The notes under the pieces: generated by a model
Told to the model about the DNA's origin: nothing
Databases searched by the model: none
What the model saw: only the letters and a program-made list of their open reading frames with translations
NCBI GenBank assembly: GCA_017479785.1
Contig: JAFVBT010000088.1
Span: 1 to 26,831 of the forward strand
DNA: 26,831 bases
Direction: 5' to 3'
Origin: Alphaproteobacteria bacterium
GTDB taxonomy: Bacteria; Pseudomonadota; Alphaproteobacteria; RF32; CAG-239
Shown here: in pieces, positions 7,581-14,776 of the stretch
Layout of the letters: the number at the start of each line of letters is the position of its first letter
Position numbering within the stretch: position 1 is the stretch's first letter
Translations under genes and position numbers: made by a program

Positions 7581-9755
7581 ATGAATAAAAAGAAAATCAT
7601 CATCGTTGCCGTACTGTTTTTGATTTTTGCAGTAGCGTTGAAATTTAACATGCTGCCGAAGATTAACAGCGAAAACATCTATCAATCCGTAAAACACGAA
7701 GAAAGTGTTCAAATTATTAAGCGTAAGGATGGAACGGAGAAAAGTTATTATGAAAATGGCAATATCAGGACGGAAATCCCTTATGTGAACGGTTTGAAAA
7801 ACGGTGTTGTCAAAACCTATTACAGTGACGGAGCCGTAAAATCGGAAATGACATATGTTAACGATAAACAAGAAGGTCAAACCAAAACATACTATCCAAA
7901 CGGCAATCTTGAAAAGCTGTACACTTATGCCGATGATATGCTGAACGGGCCGGCAAAGTCGTATGATGAAGAAGGACATTTAAGATCGGAAACAACATTC
8001 AGAAATAATGTTCAGGCGGACAAGGAAACGGGCTATTATGCAAACGGTAAAGTCAGTTATATTTTTAATCTGGACAAAGACGGCTTAATAGACGGCAAAC
8101 TCAAAGAATATTATGAGGACGGAAATTTGGCTGTGGAAACATCATTTATTGCCGGTAAAGAAGAGGGGGTTAAGCTGGAATATTTTCAAAACGGCAATAT
8201 ATCACGAACCTCATCATATGCTAACGGTTTGTTAAACGGTCCGACAAAAGTTTATGATGAAAAGGGTAATCTCAGTATTGAGATGAATTACATAAACAAC
8301 AGATTGGAAGGACCGTCCTACGCTTATTACCCAAACAAAAAATTAAAAGAAGAGGCAAATTTTGCCGATAATCTTCACGAAGGACCTTATAAAAAATATG
8401 CCGAAAACGGTACACTGATTTCAGAAGTTAATTATGTTAAAGATAAACCGGAAGGTATAACAAAATTGTATTACGAAAGCGGCAAATTATATGCAAATAT
8501 GCCGTATAAAAACGGTTTGTTGGACGGCAAAGCGGTGATGTATTATGAAGGCGGACAAATTTTATCGGAAGCAACTTTTCAGAATGGGCTCATTAACGGA
8601 CACGAATCAGAATATTATTCGGGCGGTAAAAAGAAATATGATTATCAATATGTCGGCGGAAACTTAAACGGCAAGGCCGTTGATTATTATGAAAACGGTA
8701 AAATTCAACGCGAAGCCTTTTACCAAAACGGTCAAATCAGTAATTTTGTGCGCAATTACGATACAAACGGTAACATTATTTTTGATGCGGAATATCTCAA
8801 TAATGAATTGAACGGTAAAGTAACATATTATCAAGGTGATAATCAGAAGATGAAAAGCGTTATTCCGTACGCTAAAGGTAAAATATCGGGCAATATCGTT
8901 CAAACCGGTAAATACGGCAATAAAGAAAAGGAAGTTGTTTATAAAGACGGTGTTTACCAAGGGGAATCTTTCGGTTATTATCCGACGGGCGAGATAAAAT
9001 ATCGCCTGATTACACCGACCAAAAATATAGAACCGAACGAGTTGTATTATGATCAAGACGGAAATCCGATTACGGAAAATTTGACCGGTGTTTTAACCAT
9101 GTATGATCGTAAAGGTTCAATAATTGGTGAAGTGCCGTATAAATCCGGACAAGTTTCCGGAATTGTGAAGACTTATAACGCCGATACACAGAAACCGATT
9201 GAAGAAGCTGAAATTGTGAACGGGAAGCTTGAAGGAATATATAAGGAATATGATGAAAACGGAAAGCTGATTACAACGGCGCAATATAAAAATGACAACC
9301 TTAACGGTAAGTTGACAACCTACTATGCTTCGGGAAAAGTTTTGAGCACTATTCCGTATTCCGGAGGAATTGCAGAAGGATTGGCTGTCGGTTATTATGA
9401 AAACGGCAAACAAGCATTCACCGTACCTTATAAAAACGGTGCAATGAACGGTTTGCTGACGGTTTTCTACCCTTCGGGTAAAAAACAATTGGAAAAAATG
9501 TTTCGTGACGGTGTGTGGACGGCCGACGAATATCGCGCTTATGATAAAAATGGTAATCTGGTTACCGAAGTCTATAAGGATTCTTTCAAAACGTATTTTA
9601 TGAAAGTTGATGTAAATGGCGAAAAAACGGAGATGAACCCTGAAGAAAAACGGAAATTTATGGAACAAAACGTCAAACTTGACTTATCAAATAAAACAAC
9701 GGATGAAATAGCAAAAATTGCCGAAGCTCAAAACAGTGAGGCACAAGATGAATGA
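7581..9755 (+). CDS. Signal-anchored protein built of about 26 MORN_2-type repeats
   Basis: 724 residues. An N-terminal basic patch and hydrophobic segment (MNKKK, then about 6-21) form a signal peptide or anchor, so the bulk should be outside the cytoplasm. From about residue 55 to 669 the protein is a tandem array of a unit of about 24 residues with the pattern YYxNGxLxxExxYxNGxxxGxxK, the MORN variant (MORN_2) repeat seen in YwqK-type proteins. I count about 26 units, degenerate around 430-520. The last 55 residues are charged and not repetitive. No enzymatic domain is visible, so a surface, scaffold or binding role is an inference. GGAGA lies seven bases before the ATG. The 3' end overlaps the SlyX-like gene by eight bases. 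The label 'antitoxin YwqK', often put on such proteins automatically, has no support here. Confidence 0.85.
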   Translation: MNKKKIIIVAVLFLIFAVALKFNMLPKINSENIYQSVKHEESVQIIKRKDGTEKSYYENGNIRTEIPYVNGLKNGVVKTYYSDGAVKSEMTYVNDKQEGQTKTYYPNGNLEKLYTYADDMLNGPAKSYDEEGHLRSETTFRNNVQADKETGYYANGKVSYIFNLDKDGLIDGKLKEYYEDGNLAVETSFIAGKEEGVKLEYFQNGNISRTSSYANGLLNGPTKVYDEKGNLSIEMNYINNRLEGPSYAYYPNKKLKEEANFADNLHEGPYKKYAENGTLISEVNYVKDKPEGITKLYYESGKLYANMPYKNGLLDGKAVMYYEGGQILSEATFQNGLINGHESEYYSGGKKKYDYQYVGGNLNGKAVDYYENGKIQREAFYQNGQISNFVRNYDTNGNIIFDAEYLNNELNGKVTYYQGDNQKMKSVIPYAKGKISGNIVQTGKYGNKEKEVVYKDGVYQGESFGYYPTGEIKYRLITPTKNIEPNELYYDQDGNPITENLTGVLTMYDRKGSIIGEVPYKSGQVSGIVKTYNADTQKPIEEAEIVNGKLEGIYKEYDENGKLITTAQYKNDNLNGKLTTYYASGKVLSTIPYSGGIAEGLAVGYYENGKQAFTVPYKNGAMNGLLTVFYPSGKKQLEKMFRDGVWTADEYRAYDKNGNLVTEVYKDSFKTYFMKVDVNGEKTEMNPEEKRKFMEQNVKLDLSNKTTDEIAKIAEAQNSEAQDE
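7743..9587 (+). repeat. Protein-coding tandem array, about 72-base period (MORN_2)
   Basis: The stretch encodes about 26 diverged copies of a unit of about 24 amino acids whose clearest marks are [YF]YxNG and NGxxxG. The copies are well diverged at DNA level (different codons for the same motif), so the array looks old rather than freshly amplified. Confidence 0.8.
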
Positions 9756-9957
9756 TGATGAAATAAAGGCCAGATTGATTGATATTGAAATGACTTTGGA
9801 TACTCAATCCAAAATTTTGGAAGATTTGAGTGAAATGGTAATTCGCCAAGGCAAGATGATTGATTATCTGTTTAAGCAAAATGAAATGCTTCGCGATTCT
9901 CTTTCAACCGATGTGGTTAAACCGCTTAGCGATGAGACACCTCCGCCGCACTATTAA
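9748..9957 (+). CDS. slyX: SlyX family protein
   Basis: Small, highly helical protein of 69 residues. SlyX proteins are short coiled coils of unknown function that usually end in PPPHY, and this one ends DETPPPHY. The helical part (IEMTLDTQSKILEDLSEMV, then IRQGKMIDYLFKQNEMLRDSL) has the heptad-like spacing and the RQ-x-IDxL centre of the family. I chose ATG 9748 because it gives the usual length and sits in an overlap of eight bases with the end of the MORN-repeat gene, with a GAGG a few bases upstream. A longer frame opens at TTG 9718 but adds residues foreign to the family. Its last 32 bases overlap the end of the minus-strand HAD-like gene. Confidence 0.85.
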   Translation: MNDDEIKARLIDIEMTLDTQSKILEDLSEMVIRQGKMIDYLFKQNEMLRDSLSTDVVKPLSDETPPPHY

Positions 9958-10444
9958 GAGAACTTAAAACTGACAATATATCAGTCGCCGTTTCCTCTGC
10001 AGGCGAAGAAAAGTTTATCAGATAATTTCCTATATATCCCGTCTGAGTTTCGGTATCATAAAGACAATAGGGGGTTGTAAAATATTTTTTGTAAATTGTG
10101 CTATCGTCAATATGTAAACAAATATTTTGCTTTCGGCAGTAGACGGCTTTTGCTTCATTCCATAGCTTATCATCCATATGGAAACTGCCGTCGGCAAAAA
10201 CGGTTATTTTATCCTTTTGCTCATAATAATCAAAAATACACCATATCGCAGAATAAGGAATTTCGTGTATGAGCAAGTATTCTTTAATATCATTAAACGG
10301 ACCGCCGCTGACAATATAAATTTCAAAACCGCGGCACATAAATTCTGTGCTCAGATTTTTAAAAAATGTCGGATGTTTATTGATAACGCCGTGAAAATCA
10401 AAACTTATCTTAGTGCAATTCTTCTTTGTCGCCAAAGTTTTCAT
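9926..10444 (-). CDS. HAD-superfamily-like protein with unusual motif I
   Basis: 172 residues with the marks of a haloacid dehalogenase fold. Motif I is ISFDFHGVI with the nucleophile candidate Asp16. Motif II is YIVSGG (Ser46). Lysines near 92-105 could serve as motif III, and motif IV is HIDDS (Asp113, Asp114). In most HAD phosphatases motif I is DxDG; here the second Asp is His18 (codon CAC), which would change or remove acid-base catalysis. The small size leaves little room for a cap. The ATG at 10444 lies inside the 3' end of the YhdP-like gene (35-base overlap), which suggests translational coupling. The 3' end overlaps slyX on the other strand by 32 bases. Substrate unknown. Confidence 0.7.
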   Translation of the reverse strand: MKTLATKKNCTKISFDFHGVINKHPTFFKNLSTEFMCRGFEIYIVSGGPFNDIKEYLLIHEIPYSAIWCIFDYYEQKDKITVFADGSFHMDDKLWNEAKAVYCRKQNICLHIDDSTIYKKYFTTPYCLYDTETQTGYIGNYLINFSSPAEETATDILSVLSSLNSAAEVSHR

Positions 10445-13400
10445 TGTACCACTCTTTCATTGAATTAGGGCTTAAAATTGATAAAGAATTTATATCAATC
10501 TCGGGTTCATCAGCCGAGCCATTGATTTTGTAATTTGCCGCAAAAATCGTACCGTCTTTGCTGGCTAATAAATTGCCGACAACCGGAATCGTGCCTAAAA
10601 AGCGATTTAAGCTGTATGCCGGAGCAATTACTCCATGCAAGCGAATATCGTCGGATGCACGATTATATGTGCCAATAGAGGTCAAGCCGACAACATTCCC
10701 TTCCATACGCGCTTGTTTTAATTTTAAGATTTTATTGTGATACTCAAACGGTGCACTTAAATGCGTAAATGTCAGGCCGTCGCCTTTTAATAAATCCAAC
10801 ATACCTGTAAAAGATGCCACCGACAAAAGTTGTGCCATAACCGGTGCATTTTGAATGCTGAAATCACGAATGGTGGCATGACCGATAAACTTTTTATCGG
10901 CGGAACGTTTCGCTTCAATTTTCAAAATGCCGCCGACCATGTTGTCATACAGGCGCAAAACTTTTAAAGTGCTGCCGGCGTTATTACTGTCTATGGACAG
11001 ATAGTGCTCTTTGGCGGAACGCGGCATATAATCTAAATTCAGCTTAATAGACTTATCTATGCCGTAATTGCCGACCAAATGAAGTTCATCAATGCCTATT
11101 CCTTTACGCAGTTTGGCACTGCCGGCAAAGTTTAGTATCGGAGTGGTTTCGTTGGTCCATAAACTGTTGACGGTGATAAAAATATCCGTATTATTCACAT
11201 TTTCCAAGCCGTCATCTTCATTTTCCTGTTTCGGTGGCAATTTCTTTCCGTCCTCTGACTTATTATCCGTTTTATCAAACAAAGGAATTAAATCAAAGCT
11301 GTTACCCGAAATTTCAACCTTAATCTGCGGCGTTAAGCTGTCAGATAAGGTAATTTTAGCTTTTGCTGAAGTTTTTGGCCCTTGAATTTGTGTTATATCC
11401 GCAGATTTTACTCTGCCGCTCGGATACATTTTAAGATTTCCGTTAATGTTAAATCCAGACTTTGTTAAACTGATACTCGGTATATCAGTAATTTTATCTT
11501 TATTGACAATAATATGTGCTTTCGCCTGCGCCGGCTGATTGAGCTTTTTTACAAAACCTAAATAAGCATAATCTATCTTGGAATTTTTTAAATCAGCCGA
11601 GATGTTTATATCAATTAAATTATTCTTTTTAACTTCAATATCAGCATCAACCAGAGCATAGCCCTCCAAATTCGGGGCGCAGATGATTTTCCAATCAATT
11701 CCTAAAGCTTTTTTGGTTGCATCATCAAGTTTAAATGAGACGTGGCTGCGATTTTTATAGTCTTTCTCGGCAAATTTTTCATCCATGGATAACTGTATCG
11801 GAATTTTATCAAAACTGCCGTCACCATTTAGAGTCCAACCTTTTGAGTTGACGTTCAGTTTCATATTTTCGGCACCGAGTGTGTGTCCTTTGAGCAAACT
11901 GTCTGCTTCAACATTTTTCAAATCAGCCTTTACATCAACTTTAACATCTTTTCCTTCCAAATCTTGACGCAGTTCAAAGTCAAGTTTAAGTTCTATATCA
12001 ACATTTCCTTTAATGTCTTTAGGGTTAATGCCCATTTCCGAAGCAAAATGAAGCGGCGGATTATTGATAAGTTTCAAGGCGTCAGCCACGCTGGAATTAC
12101 CCGTAAGATTGATGGTTATGAAATTATCTTCTTTATCCAAATCATATAAATTAACGCGACCGCCGGTGACAATAACGCCATCACTGATAGCCTTATCTAT
12201 ATCTATTACAATATTATGATCGGTAAAACGGGCTGTGCCGTAAACGTTATGCACAATCGGCATTCCGGTTAAGTAAAAGATATCACTGTCTTTAAGTTCG
12301 GCCTTACCGTCCAGATTAATTAATCCCCACGTTTCGCTTTTTGATTTATAACCAAAGTCAAAAACAAAGTGTGCTTTTTCGGCAGTGCCGGCCGTAATTC
12401 CTTCAGCACACCACTCCCAAGCCGGTTCGGCAATATAGCGTGGCCAGAATCTGGATAATTTTTTGAACGGGAAATCGGCAACGTCTACCGTAAAACGTAC
12501 AACCGTATCTTTGAGCGTGTGTTCTAAGTAATATGTTTCCAATCCGCTGGCGGCAAGAGAAAATGAAGCTGTCTGTCCGCCGAGTTTAAAGCCGGCTTTT
12601 TCAATATGAAGTTCATCAATGCCGCCGGTTATGATACCGCTGACTTGCATTTCATCAATTTCGTAATTGTATTTTTCGTTATTTTCAAAAGTGATTAAGC
12701 CATGACCGCTGTCCAATTCAAAGCTGATTTTTTCAACAGCACCATCTATATAGTCGGCAGCTTCATCGGCATGCGCCAAAATATCGGACAATTTCAAAGA
12801 GGTATTGATTTTACCGTTCACCGGAACTTCCACACTCATGGCGGTAAAAACATTATCTTCGGTTGTTTCATTAAAAGTGCTCAGCACATCGGAAAGAATT
12901 AAATCCGAAAAGTACACTTCCAAGTCCAAAATATCTTCGGCGGCATGATAAACTGTTTCAAAACCGGCGGATGCTATTTTATCATTGATATTGACGAGAG
13001 CATTGGCATTGATTTCCATATTTATCATATTACGATTGAATTCCAATGAGGTATCGGAAAGAACCCATTTACGTCCCAAATCAACTTCGTGAAATTCAAT
13101 CTCGCCGTTTTTGATAATAATACTGTTTACAAAACTTTCCGGATATATCTTTTCTGCGGCATTATAATTATTGAGAAAGTTTTTAAGCTGATTAACGTAA
13201 AAGGTTATTTTTTTGCGATTAACTTGATTTATTCGTTCTTCTTCAACACCATAGCTGGCAAAAATGGAAACCGAGGGGTTTTCAAAACTGATGTCGCTTG
13301 GGGCAATAATGCCTTTAATTAAGGCTCGGAGACTGAAAGAAAGATATAATTTCGGTGCGCGAATATTGATGGTATCGTCATTTTTTTTCAGCATTATATC

Positions 13401-13643
13401 TTTGGCCGTAACGCGCAACGGCTGAATGGAACGTACAAGTTCTATATTCACATCGCCGATATCAAGCGTGTATTCGTTCTCATCATAGTTAAGTGCTTGT
13501 ACAATGTACGGCTTTAGATACGGCACGGAAATCGGACCGCGATAAAGCGTCCACATAAACAGCAAAAAAACAATCAGCAAGCCTATGATAAAAAAATCAA
13601 AGGTCTTTTTGAGGAAGTATGCTCTGGCCGAAAGTTTTTTCAT
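10410..13643 (-). CDS. YhdP/AsmA-like envelope protein (DUF3971 and AsmA-like C-terminal region)
   Basis: 1077 residues. After a short basic N-terminus there is one membrane anchor (about 15-35). A very long region rich in alternating beta-strand patterns follows, as in the AsmA-like proteins YhdP, TamB and AsmA, which form a groove carrying phospholipid from the inner to the outer membrane. The last 200 residues are the most characteristic: MAQLLSVASFTGMLDLLKG, then GLTFTHLSAPFEY, ILKLKQARMEGNVVGLTSIG, and SLNRFLGTIPVVGNLLASKDG, the AsmA-like C-terminal signature. The gene starts 13 bases after the prfB stop and ends overlapping the HAD-like gene. In E. coli YhdP helps control lipid flow to the outer membrane; the same role here is inferred. 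A Lys/Glu/Asp-rich linker lies near 790-808. Confidence 0.88.
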   Translation of the reverse strand: MKKLSARAYFLKKTFDFFIIGLLIVFLLFMWTLYRGPISVPYLKPYIVQALNYDENEYTLDIGDVNIELVRSIQPLRVTAKDIMLKKNDDTINIRAPKLYLSFSLRALIKGIIAPSDISFENPSVSIFASYGVEEERINQVNRKKITFYVNQLKNFLNNYNAAEKIYPESFVNSIIIKNGEIEFHEVDLGRKWVLSDTSLEFNRNMINMEINANALVNINDKIASAGFETVYHAAEDILDLEVYFSDLILSDVLSTFNETTEDNVFTAMSVEVPVNGKINTSLKLSDILAHADEAADYIDGAVEKISFELDSGHGLITFENNEKYNYEIDEMQVSGIITGGIDELHIEKAGFKLGGQTASFSLAASGLETYYLEHTLKDTVVRFTVDVADFPFKKLSRFWPRYIAEPAWEWCAEGITAGTAEKAHFVFDFGYKSKSETWGLINLDGKAELKDSDIFYLTGMPIVHNVYGTARFTDHNIVIDIDKAISDGVIVTGGRVNLYDLDKEDNFITINLTGNSSVADALKLINNPPLHFASEMGINPKDIKGNVDIELKLDFELRQDLEGKDVKVDVKADLKNVEADSLLKGHTLGAENMKLNVNSKGWTLNGDGSFDKIPIQLSMDEKFAEKDYKNRSHVSFKLDDATKKALGIDWKIICAPNLEGYALVDADIEVKKNNLIDINISADLKNSKIDYAYLGFVKKLNQPAQAKAHIIVNKDKITDIPSISLTKSGFNINGNLKMYPSGRVKSADITQIQGPKTSAKAKITLSDSLTPQIKVEISGNSFDLIPLFDKTDNKSEDGKKLPPKQENEDDGLENVNNTDIFITVNSLWTNETTPILNFAGSAKLRKGIGIDELHLVGNYGIDKSIKLNLDYMPRSAKEHYLSIDSNNAGSTLKVLRLYDNMVGGILKIEAKRSADKKFIGHATIRDFSIQNAPVMAQLLSVASFTGMLDLLKGDGLTFTHLSAPFEYHNKILKLKQARMEGNVVGLTSIGTYNRASDDIRLHGVIAPAYSLNRFLGTIPVVGNLLASKDGTIFAANYKINGSADEPEIDINSLSILSPNSMKEWYNENFGDKEELH

Positions 13644-13656
13644 TTTTACAAGTCTT

Positions 13657-14776
13657 TCATTGCGTTACTGTATTGTTGTCTTTAACTTTTTGAGCCAGCG
13701 ATGCCGCTAAGAACAAGTCTATATCACCATCCAAAACCGCCTTGCAATCAGCCGTTTCGGCTTCCGTGCGTAAATCTTTAATCAGGCGATACGGTTGCAA
13801 AACATATGAGCGAATTTGGTAGCCCCATCCGTTATCACCTTGATTGTCGCGCGCGGTTTGAGCGGCGTCGTTTCTCTTTTGCATTTCTATTTCATATAAT
13901 CTGGCGCGCAACATTTTCCAACAATTATCGCGGTTTTGGAATTGCGAACGTTGTGTTTGGCTGGAAACAACAATTCCGGTCGGAAGGTGGGTGATACGCA
14001 CGGCTGAATCTGTTTTGTTAATGTGCTGACCGCCGGCACCGGATGCCCGATAAGTATCAATGCGGCAGTCTGCCGGATTAATATCAATTTGAATACTGTC
14101 ATCAATAACCGGATATACGCCGACAGAAGCAAAGCTTGTATGGCGACGTGCGGCGCTGTCAAACGGTGAAATTCTGACCAAGCGGTGGACACCGCTTTCC
14201 GACTTCAGCCAACCGTATGCATTATGCCCGCTAATACGAACGGTTACTGATTTTATACCGGCCACATCACCCGGTGTTTCTTCTATCACTTCTGTTTTAT
14301 ATTTGTGATCTTCTGCCCAACGTGTGTACATACGTAAAAGCATTTGAGCCCAATCCATGGCTTCCGTACCGCCGCTGCCGGCATGAATTTCCAAATATGT
14401 ATCATTACCGTCAGCCTCGCCGGACAACAAAGATTCTAACTTTGCATGATTGGTTTCTTTTTGCATTTGTTCCAAATTCTGCATCAGTTCTGCCAACAAA
14501 GTTTCATCGTTTTCCGCTTCGCCGAATTCTTCCATTTCTTTATAATCTTGCAAGGTTGTAACAAAATTTTCGTATTGCGAAAGTTTTGCCGTTAAAGTGT
14601 TTTTCTCACTCATCAAAATTTGAGCCTTTTCCGGATTGTCCCACAAATTCGGATCTGATGTTAAGGCTTCCAGTTCTTCGCGTCTTATGATTGCATTATC
14701 GTAGTCAAAGATACCTCCGCAACAGATCCAAAGACTGTTCTATATCTTGGATGATATTGTAAAAATCCGCGCGCAT
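13657..14776 (-). CDS. prfB: Peptide chain release factor 2, made by programmed +1 frameshift
   Basis: RF2 ends translation at UGA and UAA. The gene is in two frames. ATG 14776 opens 23 codons ending at an in-frame TGA (14707-14705). Skipping one base there continues with GAC TAC GAT and 349 residues to the TGA at 13659-13657, 372 residues in all against 365 in E. coli. Family marks are the peptide-anticodon SPF (RISPFDSAARRH) and the GGQ catalytic loop (GAGGQHINKTDSAV). The ATG shares one base with the mrcA stop (TGATG), and GGAGGAG at 14790-14784 gives a strong ribosome-binding site seven bases upstream. The frameshift lets RF2 level regulate its own synthesis: low RF2 slows UGA termination and favours the shift. 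Confidence 0.98.
14704..14719 (-). promoter_or_regulatory. prfB +1 recoding site
   Basis: On the minus strand the order is CGG AGG TAT CTT TGA C. The GGAGG at 14718-14714 acts as an internal Shine-Dalgarno-like element just upstream of the slippery CTT and the weak stop context TGAC. The arrangement matches the well-known RF2 autoregulatory site (AGG GGG TAT CTT TGA C in E. coli) with the same spacing. Confidence 0.97.

Noticed and set aside
7743..9587. Regular repeated segments that might suggest a CRISPR array or DNA satellite
   Set aside because: The periodicity is at the protein level (about 24 residues), the frame is continuous for 724 codons, and the DNA copies are diverged. No identical direct repeats with spacers are present.
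9718..9747. Longer start for the SlyX-like gene
   Set aside because: The added residues are not SlyX-like, and the start would lie deeper in the MORN-repeat gene. ATG 9748 gives the family length and a ribosome-binding site.
7581..9755. Calling the MORN-repeat protein a YwqK-type antitoxin
   Set aside because: The label comes from repeat similarity only. There is no adjacent toxin-like gene, and the protein has a signal anchor and a very long array.
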